Of a DNA stretch of 64,000 nt, positions 33,459 through 46,100 are shown piece by piece. Made by a program: the position numbers and the translations under genes. The DNA is from Ceratobasidium sp. AG-K. Its lineage: Eukaryota; Basidiomycota; Agaricomycetes; Cantharellales; Ceratobasidiaceae. The stretch lies in contig JAWNGF010000001.1 in the NCBI GenBank assembly GCA_037039685.1, forward strand, positions 9,362,001-9,426,000, read 5' to 3'. The notes below the pieces were generated by a model. It was not told the origin of the DNA. It was given only the letters and a program-made list of their open reading frames with translations, and searched no databases. Each line of letters starts with the position of its first letter. The stretch's first letter is position 1.

Positions 33459-34721
33459 ATGTTTGCTCGAGCCCGCAATATGCTCGTCGACGTGCACACC
33501 CATGTCTACCTCCCTCGCTACGCGGATCTCATGCGGGCGAGAACGAGAGCTCCACGTATTGTTCCTTCAAAAGACGGCAACGGAGAGAGCTTGATCGTAC
33601 TGGAAGGAAAGGACTCGGGTCGACCTGTGGGTGGACAGGTAAGTAAAACAGTTACCATGTCGGAACGAGAATTTAATTTGGGTAGTACTGGGACCGTGAG
33701 GAGAAACTCGCCTTTATGGACAAGCATGGCATTGACGTCTCGATTGTTTCTACCGCCAATCCATGGCTCGACTTTTTGTCGCCATCGGAGGCTCCGTCGC
33801 TCGCCCGTCAGCTCAACGATGATCTCGAGAATTACTGCTCCAGCGGCCCATCGCTCTCGAGCTCGATGCGCAGGTTATACGGATTTGGGCTCTTGCCGCT
33901 CCTTCCCAACGTCCCCACATCGGAGCTCACGTCCGTTATCGAGCAAATTGGGAATCTACCGCACCTCAAAGGCGTAATCATGGGCACTCGAGGACTCGGC
34001 AAAGGACTCGACGACCCAGAGCTCGAGCCAATTTGGACAGCCATCGCTGACAAGGGCCTCGTCATCTTTTTGCACCCGCACTATGGCGTACCCGACGAAT
34101 TATTCGGAGGTATTGAAAACGGCCACGTACTCCCTCTCGCTCTCGGGTTTCCATTTGAAACGGCAATTGTGAGTGCACATGGTTTCCTATTCGGTCCAGG
34201 ACTTGAAATACGTTTGGCAGGCGACAGCTCGGTTCATCCTGGCAGGTGTGCTCGACAGGCATCCGACTCTGCACTTGCTTCTGGCTCATTCGGGCGGAGC
34301 TCTCCCAATGCTCTCATCCCGTCTGGCTTCTTGCATCGCGCATGACCCACTAGTCGCGAGTCGCCTCAAGCACGACGCGCGACACTATCTCGGAGTGCTC
34401 TACTACGATGCGGTCGCATACGGTGCGCCAGAGTTGACGATGGCTAGCGCGGCGGCTGGACGAGGCCAATACGTCTCTGGGCCCGAGGGAGGGGTAACCA
34501 CCCAGGGCATCGAAGGATGGTCCGCTCTTGGGAGCCAGCGTATGATGTTCGGTACAGATCATCCGTTCTTCCCTCCTATCCCCGGTGCGGCGGATTCCGA
34601 TGGGAAATGGAAGAGCGTCACGGAGAACCTGGCGGCTATTCAAGCGGTCTCCGGATGGAGCGATGCGGACAAGGAGGGTGTGAAGGGTGGAAACGCCATT
34701 AAAATTTTCAAGCTCGCATAG
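33459..34721 (+). CDS. 2-amino-3-carboxymuconate-6-semialdehyde decarboxylase (ACMSD-like amidohydrolase)
   Basis: ACMSD decarboxylates ACMS and so diverts it from spontaneous closure to quinolinate. Three exons keep phase (33459-33638, 33686-34168, 34221-34721; 387 aa). The metal-binding HxH is near the N-terminus (VDVHTHVYLPRYADL). Further ligands and landmarks are GTRGLGKGLDDPEL, VIFLHPHYG, LLLAHSGGALP and FGTDHPFFPP (Asp ligand). The length and motif order fit the fungal ACMSD branch of the amidohydrolase family; a related hydroxybenzoate or isoorotate-type decarboxylase is the main alternative. It converges on a quinolinate phosphoribosyltransferase gene 66 bp away, which supports the ACMS assignment. 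Confidence 0.88.
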
Positions 34722-34787
34722 ACCCAGCGTTTCACCTACAAAATTAACGAATTTATGTATTGCTACGTACATGAAGCTATTCAACTT

Positions 34788-35975
34788 TTATGCGAGTTCC
34801 GCTTCCAAGTCTGCTGCAGCTTCGGCGGCCAGGTCGATCGATTCTGCAGACACCGAGGTAGCTCGACTATTACCCTTGCTCCGGCTGACGCTAGCCATCG
34901 GGACATCTAAACGCGAGGATTGAGCAGAGATTACGGATATGCCAGGGATCTGGAGTTTTAGGCTAAAGTCGATGTGTGGGACCCCTTGATGTACCGCACT
35001 TGTGCTCAGGATATCAATGTCTGGTAGTTCATTAGCATACATCCACGCTAGATCTCGTACGACTCACCGTTGATCGCTCGCTCGATCAAATTGCCCTCCT
35101 CGATGCCACCGCTCGTCTCCAGCTTGAACGTTCGCCGGCCCCTCCATCGCTCCCTCAACCTCCGAGCGACAACCACAAGTGCGTCTCCCTCGATGTTATC
35201 CAGCATGATCACGTCCGCACCGGCTTCAATCGCCTCGTCTGCCTCGCGTTCGTTCCGGACCTCGACATCAATCATGAGGCTAAACCCAGCCGCGGTTCTG
35301 GCCGTTGCAACAGCCGCCGCGATTGATCCAGTAGACCAGACATGATTATCCTTGAGCATAACCATGCTCGACAAGTCGAATCGATGCGGATCGACACCGC
35401 CTACAAGCATCCCGTACTTTTCGACAAGCCTAAATCCGGGAGTGGTTTTACGTGTTCCGGCAAGAGTGCCTTTAAATCCGGCGGCCCGCGCCGTATCGTG
35501 AAACAGTCGACTCCTAAGAATAGATCAGGAATAACTCGAATATACAATCATATGGCTCACTTGGTAGCTATACCACTACACCGAGCGAGTACGTTGAGCG
35601 CGACGCGTTCTCCGAGCAAGAGGTGCCTTGCTGGGCCGCGAACCGTAGCCACACGCGCTACCGGCTCGAATACGTCCCCCTCCCGCATATGCCACTGCAC
35701 ACTGCATCCTAGCACCTGAAAGACCTCGTTGACAAAAGGCACACCAGCGAGCACGGCTAGTCATAATATTAGCATTAGAAATATATTATGTATCTGATCT
35801 TACCTGGCCCCTTGCCCTTGCCCAGCAGATATGCCTCGCGCTCCACTTCGCCAACAACGTATCCTCCCCAGTCAAACGACGGCGTGTCTTCGGCGAGCCA
35901 CGTCTGGACAACCGACTTCCAGGACGGTGGTAGCAGATGGGCAAATTCGGGCCCCGTGTATCGTACCCCCTGCAT
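34788..35975 (-). CDS. BNA6: Nicotinate-nucleotide pyrophosphorylase, carboxylating (quinolinate phosphoribosyltransferase)
   Basis: It makes nicotinate mononucleotide from quinolinate and PRPP, the entry of de novo NAD synthesis. Four exons (35804-35975, 35561-35756, 35068-35513, 34788-35020) keep phase and give 348 aa. Recognisable blocks are [100 protein letters not shown] and KLETSGGI. The enzyme is normally about 290-300 aa. Here a Ser/Ala-rich tail of roughly 45 residues follows the DFSLKLQ end. CACGTG lies 70 bp upstream. The gene is convergent with ACMSD. Confidence 0.95.
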
Positions 35976-36044
35976 TGCACCTGTGGTGGGAACAAAGATG
36001 AAGATCAATTACGCTGGGGCGTTCTGGTAACATACCCGCACGGT

Positions 36045-36050
36045 CACGTG
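36045..36050. promoter_or_regulatory. CACGTG box upstream of BNA6
   Basis: Context ggtCACGTGgc, 70 bp upstream of the start codon. Confidence 0.45.
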
Positions 36051-36155
36051 GCACAGGGATTAAATTCGCAACCCAAACGGCGCCTTTGGCCCCCGCAACA
36101 CCTCCCCGTGTCAGTCCCATGCAGAATAAAACGATTAAACCGCTTCAAAAAGATG

Positions 36156-36261
36156 TGCCCCCACACAGGATTGAACTATGGACCTTTGCATCGCTGAGCA
36201 TTACGTAAGCACGCCGACATAATACTACAAGTGCAACGCTCTACCACTGAGCTATAAGGGC
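36156..36261 (-). tRNA. tRNA-Thr (anticodon UGU) with intron
   Basis: The minus strand reads GCCCTTA (5' acceptor, 36255-36261), the A-box TAGCTCAGTGGTAGAGC, anticodon stem TTGCA and loop with TGT at 36227-36229. The T-arm is CATAG-TTCAATC-CTGTG, followed by TGGGGGC plus the discriminator A at 36156. The anticodon 3' strand TGCAA follows an intron of about 34 nt beginning one base 3' of the anticodon, the canonical position. The acceptor stem includes G-U pairs but closes fully. Confidence 0.85.
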
Positions 36262-36428
36262 TTGACATACCTTCCATTCAGACATATTAGATTCGGCTAC
36301 CAGTATTGGAGCTCTATTGACGACTGACATTTACTTTATTTATCCTCGCATTCATGCTCATTATCATTCATAACATCCCATTCAATTGTATTATCAACCA
36401 ACGATCACTGGCCCCATCAATCGGCACG

Positions 36429-39406
36429 TCACTTCACCTTGCTCAAAACCTCCTCGGGAGATGCGGACCGACGGCGATAGAATAGCAAATATGCCCCTCG
36501 ATTCTGTAGCTTATCTTAGCCTATGCGCATGCCAAAACCTATCTACTTACCACAGTCGTCTCTGGGGTAGTCGGCGATACCACACTATCCTTGTAATGGT
36601 ACCACGCCCCATCAGATTCATTCTTCGCATAGGCCGTATAATGACCCGACGACGTCTTTTCTCCCCAATGCTCATCCACAGCAAAGAGGTCGTAGATGTT
36701 ATTGCTTCCCGACGCTTTGTCACCAACGCGCTCTGATAGGTCTAGTCCATGAATCGGAAAGGTCACGAGCTTGTCAATCTTGGACCGTTTCGCGAATCGC
36801 TTCAGCTGAAGAACCAGAATATTTGGCAAGTTCCAAAGCTGGAGTTGTTTAGTCGCTTGACGATGTTGCTGGCATTTCGAACAATACCACGAGTCATTCA
36901 CGCTCAGCTGTTCAGCCTTGGTGAGCTCGTCAATACAATCGGAAAGAGAGATATCTGGAGTGTCATTCGACTCGACCCGCGACTTTATGAGCTCTGCCTT
37001 GGCTGCTCCCCAGTTGTCGACGTTTGGTTGGAGATTGGGAAAGACGCGGTCGCGTAAAGCTGGCTGCCAGACGCATACAAGTGCTTCGTTCACTTGGACC
37101 AGCGGTGCTCCAGTACGTTCTCTTGACTCCCAATCAATGAACTTGGTATTAGGTTGCCCAAGTCGGAAGCCTGTCTCGATGGTACTGCTACCAGAACCAA
37201 AGATCTGGAGTTCAAAAACGTCACCTCGAGACAATTCGCCTTGAATTTCCGCACTGCTCGAAGCCCATTGACCGAGGCGGCTCTCGACAAGGTCCCTCAA
37301 GGATTGGTACGATTTGGCCTCGGAAGCATTTAGAGCAACGAAAAATGGCAGGCCGAACCCCAAGCCGGCTGATGTATGAAAAACTGGGATGATCAAAGGA
37401 TAGCTTGTGGGTGCTGCTAAAATAGGATATTCGACCTGGGGAATAACGGTAGCCACGGAAAGCTCATAAACGACAAGTGTTTCATTTCCCGCAAGATCTG
37501 TGAGATTCGTCTGGTTCTCGAGAAATTTGAAAATTTTGTGATTCCAGACCTCAACCACCAGGAGCTTCAATACATCAGCCGAGAGTGCCTATATGCGAGC
37601 TAGACAAACTCACGTGCTCGTGTTTAGACTTGAACTTGCTGGCCATTCGCTTCTTTAGGGTTTCAATACTTTGGTCCTTTGAAAGTTCAACTTGAATTGT
37701 GACTTTGGGTTGCGCCACGTCCCAAGGCACATATTGTACCGCACTCCGCCATTGGGAGTCGGTCGCAGGCAGAGGGAGCGCGAGCGACATGAACGGGTCG
37801 AACGTCACAGAAACCTGCACTAGCCCCGTCAGAATATTTCAACAGAGTCTAGGCACAGACTCGCCTTGCCACAATCTGGACATGTCAATGTGCTCTTGTA
37901 CATCCCTTGAAACAAATCGGCTACAATGCTATTATTGCGGCGCCCATGACCCTCCCATGTTTCCCGCGCAATCCGAGCTTCGACCTTTGCAACGTCTGCA
38001 GCTGAGACGTTCTCGGGCCATTCTGGTTTCTCTACGTACGGCTTCTTGAGAACTCGGTTGAGATCTTCATGTAATCCATCCAGAATTGTCCCGATGAGTT
38101 CCTGAGAGTCGCATTCTTCGTAACCAGCGAATTGAGGAGCCCATTGACACACGATGCCCTTGAGATTGAGCGGTACGTACGCAGAGTACAAATCTGACCC
38201 CGCCGCATCTAGCGAGACGATGGATTTCGGTCTAGCCCCCTCTGGGTAAGTCTGTTTGACGAGTGTCCCAAATGCTCGCGCAAATTCCCCTTGCGTTCCC
38301 AGAGGATTGTCGAGGTTTAGTTCGTTTTGATAGAGGTTATTCAGAAAGTAGCGCTCGAGTTCGGGAATATGAAGGAGACACTGCAACCCCGCATTCATGA
38401 AGCATGTGTGCCCCCTATCCCCGTCCGTGTTAGCCAGGCCTGAGCACAGAACATTAACTTACAGATTTTGAAGTCCCATTGTCCCTCGAGGAACATGGCT
38501 CTGATACCGGCGCCCCTTGAACGGGATTACTTTAGGGGATTTCTCCGGGTTACTTCTCAAATGCACAGTGGCACAGGGATCCGCGGGGATCGATACAGCG
38601 TCGGCGTCCACAAGCCAGCTATCGCCAGAGTATATCTCCACAGCGATGACCGTACTCAACCGATTGAGTTCGGTTACAGGCGTATCACTTTCTACAGGAA
38701 TGGGGAGTAGGCTGCCTTGGTAAATATTCCTCAGTGGAATGCCAGACTTGGGGGTCCTGGGTGGCATATTCCATACTCGAAATCGTTGAGAGCCGCTGAT
38801 TCCTAGGGAAGATGCAGCTCGGGAAGCCAAGCTTGATAAGGTACCATTGGCAGGGAATTCGAAGCTCGTAGAACTAATCGAGGGTCGGTCAGAGTCAACT
38901 AGGAGGAAAGCGTAGAAAGTTCGCGGGTAGACTTCAATGCGGAGTTCAGGAAGACCACTTCTTGTCGGCCATGCAATGACCTCTCGCTTGATGGTTGTGG
39001 ATGGTTGACCGTACCTAGTAAGCGTATTTATTTCAGAATCTAGCAAGGGCAGTATACGAGCTTACCACTTGCTGAAATTATTCCAAGCATCCTCCGGTAT
39101 AAATTCGATTTCATAGCCTTCTACTAGATCGGGCAGCAGATCAGACGTCCCCGATTGCAGGATATCCGAATTATCGACAGGTCCGAGGTTCTGCTCCGTG
39201 ATTTCCGGAAAGTCCTTGCTTGGAGTACCCAAGACGGCCACTTCCCATGATTGAAACCACTTGCGCGAGGTGACAAACCAGTATGTATCAGGTTCCAAAG
39301 GCATTTGTTTTGCGATGGTGATCATCGTGTGCCGCTCTTGAGGGGTGGAATTGTTTAACGGGCCCACCTCATACCGGTTAGGCCCACTCGTTGAAGAATT
39401 ATCCAT
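36429..39406 (-). CDS. Ubiquitin carboxyl-terminal hydrolase, USP4/15-Ubp12 type (DUSP, UBL, catalytic)
   Basis: It removes ubiquitin from proteins. Six exons keep phase (39066-39406, 38463-39014, 37865-38414, 37614-37814, 36551-37564, 36429-36503; 910 aa). The DUSP domain is in exon 1 (DTYWFVTSRKWFQSWE). A ubiquitin-like segment lies in exon 2 (FRVWNMPPRTPKSGIPLRNI). The Cys box GLQNLGHTCFMNAGLQCL spans the exon 2/3 join. Zinc-finger cysteines appear as TCPDCGK and WYCSKCQQHRQ, and the QQD-like stretch is WNLPNILVLQLKRF. The His box is SSGHYTAYAKNESDGAWYHY, and the protein ends AYLLFYRRRSASPEEVLSKV. The intron after CPDCGK uses a GC donor (GCGAGT). A Ser-rich open stretch upstream (39430-39620) may be an extra 5' exon. 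Confidence 0.92.
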
Positions 39407-39409
39407 ATA

Positions 39410-40205
39410 GATTGACCTGAAATTGAGCTTGAATGTGACCCGAAAGTAATGGCAGGTTTGATTGGTGACACAGATGACACAATGTCGGGTGAAGTTAATT
39501 GCCCTAGAAGCACTCGGGGTGGTCCCAAAGCCAAGTCAGGCGAAAAGTGGACTTCGTCGGAAATCAACTCGCCACCAGACGATGGTGATCGTGATGAGTT
39601 ACGCGTCCCGCGAGTTCAAATTCAATACAGCCTGAAGCGCCAAACACAGCATCGGCGATCAAATAATCAGATCGACGATAAGACTCAATCAAGGCTTACC
39701 GGGAACAGAGCAAAAATTATGGCATCTTGCCGTTCAACATTTGTATTCAAAGGTTCCAAATCCTCAGAAGCCAGTCTGGAGAATGGCAGATCGACTAGTT
39801 TCGGAAACACTGCGTACGGCTGACAGCGAGCGAAGTTATTCAAACACGGGCTCTGAAAAGAATGTGCTTCTAATAGAGTTCCTTGCAGGCAGACCGTCCT
39901 AGTAACAGGCGGACCATCCTAGTAACCATGTGCGAGATGCTTCCCGACACAATAACTCAAATCTATGGAGTGGTGAACCGTTTCAGCATGCTAAGTCTGA
40001 CCCTCATTTGTGAAAAGCGGTCGATCGGCAAATGGCAGTGAGGATTAGGAATAATCTGCTTATCGTTATGCAATGAGCCCGATTTTATATGTACTCGAAA
40101 TCCGGATATCATCCAAGTCGATAGATGACTAGTATATATGCGCCACCAAAGTAGATACAGTAACCCAAGGGGAAATGCCCGTAAAGCGGTGCAACTCATA
40201 AGTGT
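39410..40205. other. Intergenic between USP and metalloprotease
   Basis: The left half may contain a 5' exon of the USP gene. A 20-bp unit (caggcagaccgtcctagtaa) is repeated twice in tandem at 39886-39905 and 39906-39925 with two mismatches. Nothing else recognised. Confidence 0.45.
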
Positions 40206-41336
40206 TTACACATTGATGCCACGGTAAGTTGCAATTTGAGACTTGATGCGAGCATATTGCCCAGGGGTGAACTAACGAGTTGATTAGTAAGTAATAGCTT
40301 GGCGTATGCAAATTGAAAATGCTCACCTCGGTCATGCAAGAGTTGACGCTGTAGTCCATGTAGTTGTGGATCCTGTCCAGCCGTTGAGACAATGCTATAG
40401 TAACCTTTCTAAAATTCAAGAATTACTCACGGGTCAACTCCGCCTCCAGAGCAAGTATCACGCCCAGTGGGGCAACCAGACGCAGCCGAGGCCTCAGGAG
40501 GGGTATCGCTCACATAGTCGCCATTACCAGTGCAGCCGCCCTGGAAAGTGTGGTAAAGCCCGAGCCAGTGACCAGCCTCATGTGTAAGCGTTTTGCCCTG
40601 GTTGTAGTTGGTCTTGGAGCCGCCCGGAACGGTGCTGTAGAGAAAAACGATTCCGTCGTCCGTCGGGTTGCTAGAGTAGGAGGATGGGAAAGTAGCATAT
40701 CCCAAAAGACCCTGGGGGGTAACAGAGGTGAAGCCGACAGAGTAGACGTTGAGAGCCGCGGCACCACCCTTGCGCAAGGCACTTTTCATTGCGCTCTGGT
40801 ACGAGGTACTGGGGCCAGCATAATTGAACCAGTTCCTATAATAGCTCGTTGAGATACACGCAAATAAAACCTAACACATTTACTCACGCGTTGGTGGTAC
40901 GATCTGTGCCCGCGAGAGTAAAGGTCAAACCACTTCCAGAATAATGAGAATTGAGTGCAGAGATCGAGGCGGTAATCTGCGAGGCAGGGATGTTTCCCTG
41001 GGTCAGGGCTGAACGAAGATTAGTTGCAGCAGCATTTAGTGGCATATATCGCTTACCGGTTCCGGATTGTATGACATGCCAGTAAACCTGAACAGTGGCA
41101 GCAAACTTGGCGTTGGGACCTTCTTTGAACTGGACTTTATTGGCGGCAAAGTGAGCCTCGGCCGCGGCAATAACATCCTCGCTAGGGTTATTTGTTTAGT
41201 ACGGCACGTATGCTATGGTGCAAGTTGGTACAACTCACCTAGGAGAGGAAGCACAAATGGAGGTGACGTTGTGGAAGGGCGCGGCGAGAGCCGAGGTGAT
41301 ACCAAGAGCGAGAGCGGTGAATGCGGCGAAAAGCAT
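40206..41336 (-). CDS. Secreted M43 (pappalysin-type) metalloprotease, MEP1-like
   Basis: An extracellular zinc endopeptidase. The start at 41336 gives a signal peptide ([20 protein letters not shown]). About six exons join in phase. The order is [33 protein letters not shown], the [20 protein letters not shown] block, and the metzincin zinc site [11 protein letters not shown]. Then come Cys residues in [20 protein letters not shown] and [12 protein letters not shown], the Met-turn NYMDYS, and the tail [20 protein letters not shown]. The stop is at 40206-40208. Homologues are secreted by many plant-associated and animal-associated fungi; a nutritional or host-protein-degrading role is possible but is inference. 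Confidence 0.92.
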
Positions 41337-41339
41337 GGC

Positions 41340-43119
41340 TGAGACAATGACCAGTGGACCGAAGCTGTAATCCCAACAGATGAATATTACCCTAGCTCTG
41401 TCCGGCTTTTTATACCATGACTCAAGAGGGCCCGATGATCCTTGCCGACGTAGAAATTATGCCAGAAGTTGCGCGCCCGCGAGTTCGCTCATAGAAACAC
41501 ATGGCGTCGCCAGCGTGCTCTCAGATAACCTGACAGCCAAGGCGAGCGAGAAATGGCTTGGGCCGGTAACTAGGACGTGGATTTCATGTCGCTATTATAA
41601 GAAGATGGACATAGCTAAATGACTGAGTTTTCTTCGAGGTTTTGCCGTATCAAGCCAAGCCTATTCACGTAAACCACTCACTGCACGATGCCCCTATATA
41701 CCCCCAGTTACTTGTTTCGAAATGATTGGAAATTTAGCCGCCCAATTAAGGTTTTTATTGCTGGAAGTGTAATAGGTCAACGACCTACCGAAAGCTCGTG
41801 AGTCACCATGACAGGAGTGCGAACCAGCGCAGAGCGAAGTTATATACTACGTCTTTGAGCACCTCACCCGAAGCTGTACATGCACCTCCGCGCCACAAAT
41901 GCTACTTTTCGTCTCAAGGAAGGTCCCAGCAGCGAGTCGCTCTACCGAAATGATGGCCGATCCCGGGCGCTACTTCCGGAAGCTCGAGTTGCATGCATGC
42001 AAACGTCTTGGCTCCTCGGATAGTGTCACGAGGCTTCCTATGGGCATGTGCACGCCTACTATACTGCCCTTCTATCGCATGGTTGGACAGACTCGTTCAG
42101 CACGCAACGTCTTGTCGGTGTTGGGTGCACAGGACCAAATATCGCACGCTAGCTGGCGATCCCTATGTTTGGCTACGTTTATGTACTTCGGTCGGCCCTA
42201 AAATAGCGAGTTCAGCAGATTACTGTAACTCCGAATTTTGAAATCTGAATGCTTCCACATATTTTCAAGCAATTGCTGTGTGGCCTTGGTGCTAAAATGT
42301 GTGGAACGCTTGCGCTTGCGGGAAGGTCGAGCGCCTTGGATGGTGTGCCCAAGTAAACTTAAATTCAGATCCAACTCAATTTGCAAATGTATTCCGTTTA
42401 TGGGTCACATCCGCCTGGCCCGATTATGTCCGGTGTTGATTGATACTATGCCGAAGGTCAGAACTTGATGAGCACCGAATACTACAGCAACTATCTTGGG
42501 ACCGGGGGGCCATCTGCCCAACGCCTGCTCGTTATGAGGACCCCTCCTGAATTAAACGCTAAACTACAGCAGCGTGTGACAGGAAAACAATCTGTTTTCT
42601 GCTTTTAAGCACACCCTCCAGCCTACGATATCCAATTACTGTCGTCCATACCATCGCGACCGCCACTTGTTGGCTCAGGGTATCTTATCCCCCACTCCAT
42701 CTTAAAATACCCCGGGCATCCACCGAGCCGCATGTTGAGCGTATTCGAGATATGCATCATGTAGGGTCCCATTCTATTGGGCGGGCAGGTTGTCGATCAT
42801 ATCCCACGTCAGCCGTTCTTTATTGCCATATTTCTTATCTTTGCAAGAATTGAGGCAACTCCGAGCCGGGATGCGAATAGCCGCCTAGTAATTCAACGTT
42901 ATGAGTATGATAAGCCTCGTGTTCCCCACGTTGGAGGCCGCGCAGCTCCTTTATATATATGCATGCATGACGTGTCCCAATCCTCTTCCTTCCACTGTTG
43001 GTAACTTGAGTAGGAGACTACAGTAAGCTACAGGTGATTGCGTTTTACTTGGTTACATTATAGCATCGGTACTAAGATCATTTTCCCAGGATCTTGATTC
43101 CTCCAAACCAAAAGCAGCA
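41340..43119. other. Long intergenic stretch; promoter of the large DUF6535 gene at the right end
   Basis: About 1.8 kb without a recognisable gene or RNA. TATATATA at about 42953-42960 (context ccttTATATATAtgcatgc) lies about 165 bp before the DUF6535 start and is a candidate core promoter. The short plus frames at 41,899-42,241 are unsupported. Confidence 0.45.
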
Positions 43120-46100
43120 ATGGCTGAAAAAACAGGGCGAGACCCGCCGATAAGTGCCAGGTCGTTACATACTGCTAATGTAAGTATAGGAGTATGTTAA
43201 GCTACCCTTCCAAGGCTAAATTATCGTTACGTGATTTGTAGTCACCCAACGACATGGGAGGAAGCCCCACATTGAATAAACCGAACGAAACCTCCAATTC
43301 ACCAGCCAACAATTGTCAACTCAGGAACCCGCAACTCGAGCAGAATTCACCTGGGACAAAACACGTACTATTCTTATATAAGATTGCGGTTCCTGCTAGG
43401 CTAATGTCAGTGCTATATACAGGGAAGCATTCCCAGTGGAGAGTTCGATCCTTACGGAGGGGAACTAGAACCAGAAGCACGGGTATGGAAGACTTACATG
43501 AGTGAGGCGGATAGATTTGATACCGACAAAGTAAACGAATGGAACAAGTTGGTTACTTTTACTAGAGGTTAGGATAATGGTTGCTAATTAAACATACAGA
43601 TCGCTAGATATTATCCTATGTATGTGCTATCTATGTCCAGTTCAACTTGATGGATTTACCCGCCCGACACAATATAATTGCAGTATTTGTACGTGGAATT
43701 GAGGCTTCCTATCCATGTATATGAAGACGGGAGTTAATATTATATAATAGGCGGCGTTATTCTCAGCAATAGCTACAGCGTATGAACCCACGCCGATCTT
43801 TGGTCCTAGTTGTCTGACAAAGGGACATCATCTAGTTTTATCATCGAGAGCTTGAGCGAGTTGCGTGAAGACCCAGCGGATACGTCTTCCCAAACCCTCA
43901 CCGTGATATCGCAGACCCTACTCGCGATCGCAAACAGCAGCCGACCGGTACCGCTTGTACTACCCGACCCTAATCCAACCCCAATGAACGAAGCATTTAC
44001 TCCGAATCCCGCGGCTGTTTGGGTAAACACACTATGGTTCCTATCGCTTAGCCTAAGCGTGGCGGTGTCACTTTTTGCCATGCTCGCTAAGGAGTGGTGT
44101 TATTTGTTTATTTCAAACCGCAACGGTCACACATGTGCGCAAACTCAGGAGAGACAAAAGCGCTGGGATGGGGTGGTAAAGTGGAGAATGCCCGAACTGC
44201 TAGCGGTCCTCCCGTCCATGATTCATTTAGCCCTTTGTAAGTAATTAATATATGGCAAACAAATGTTAGCGTACTGATACCCCTTAGTTCTCTTTGCTAT
44301 CGGCCTTTGTGTCTACCTTTGGGATATTCACCCTGTGGTCGCAGCACCTGTGGTGGTGGTTACAATTGGCGCGTCAATTGTCTATCTAGCATCGACCATT
44401 CTCCCACTGTTATTCGACTATTGCCCTTATAGCACCACACTTTTACAAACCGGGAAGGTCATTTTATCTCGTGTAGCGGACGCCTGGAGAAAGCGCACCG
44501 TGGGCGACAACTCTGCGCGGGATGACCCCTCTAATCAGGATATCGATGACCTTGCGATACAGGAAAGCATGACTGGTCAGGCTTTGGCCTGGCTAATCGC
44601 AAGCTCAAAGGATCCCAAATCAGTAGACGTAGCACTTCAGGCGATTGCTGGGGCAGAAAGAACCTCGTCGCTGGAGCCACTACTAGCGAAAGAACCCAAA
44701 GTCAAGATGATGGTGTACAAGCGACTGATTGCTGGGAGCACATATTCAGAGAACTACGAGCTAGTGTTTGGACTATATGCACGCGCCCTCTCTGCGCTCC
44801 AGCCGACTACATATTTACCTCGTGAAGAAGAGCATAACCGAGTCAACAAGCTTCAAAGAATGCTTAGGACTCTTCAAACAGGCACAGAGAAGTAAGTAAA
44901 TCAAAATATTTCGATACGCAAAGCTCAAGGCGAACGACGGGTTGTTTAGGAATGTCATCAAGTGGCTTACGGCTGAGGGATTTGTTCTAACACCCATTGA
45001 TCTATCAGCACTCAGCGTAGGAAGCAAGTGCGCATCCCTTTGCCTAAACTTCCAGAGCCATCTGCACAGCGATCAAGTCCTGGAAGCATTGAACTCCGGT
45101 GTCAAACTGATTGAAAACCATTATAACAAGTTGGGGACTCTACATATAGCTGTCCTTCGAGCACTAGTGATAGGGATGTCGATGGTGTTCGGATGCACCC
45201 CTCTTCGCCCGAACTCTGTTGAAGAGTCAACCGCCTATCTGGTTCGCCTACTTGGTAGCAAGTTGGACGATGGGCTCCTCAGCATTATACTTGCAGCTTT
45301 CGCACGATCTCAAAACGACTACGAAGAAGGGGAACCCCAGACCTCTGGAGTCTATGTAGCTCGTACAGAGCGTGCTATCGATCTCGTTTCAAAATATGCC
45401 TCTACCCTGGACAACCCCAGTTCCATTCCAGCAGGAGCATTAAGTACCCTTGGATTGCTGGCCTTGCTTGCTGATCCGACGAAATATCGCCTCAAGGAAC
45501 ATGATTTTAGTACAATTCACAGCAGGTTTTCAGCAGTGAGAAGCGTCGATACAGGATTCGTCCACATCTTTCCCAAAACCAGCACCCTCCGCCAATACGC
45601 TACGGGACTAATCGGCAAGATGGAAAGCTGGGATTTCGACATGTGGGCTAGTAACGCATCAGCTACAGCATACCTAAAAACCCTCCACTATGCATACGCA
45701 TACAACCAGTCAGCCGAAGCTCCGTCGCCTTATGTCTACATAATGGTGGTAGAGAGCATCTGCCGACTTCCGTCGAGTAGCACACGACTTGAAAGCGCTA
45801 GCCTGTTCAAGAGCTTCCGTCCCGCCGAGGTCTCCAACGATTTAGTGTCTCTCGTTAAGAGTCGGGATATAATCAAATTGCTATCCAACGCGCTTGAATC
45901 TGAAGACAAGGACGTGAACGATTTTGCGACATCACAACTAGGGCTATTCATGGGGCTTGTTCAATCGACATCTAACGAGCTCACAGAAGCTTCCAGTGCT
46001 CTGCTCATCAGTCTTGCGCTCTGCGAAGGCATCTGGAACACAGAAAAATGGTCAGGCCTGAGTAAAGCCACAGAGAGCGTTCTCCGCTATATTGAAGAAC

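Noticed and set aside
39886..39925. 20-bp tandem duplication as a minisatellite
   Set aside because: Only two copies, intergenic, with no further units; recorded but not treated as a functional repeat.
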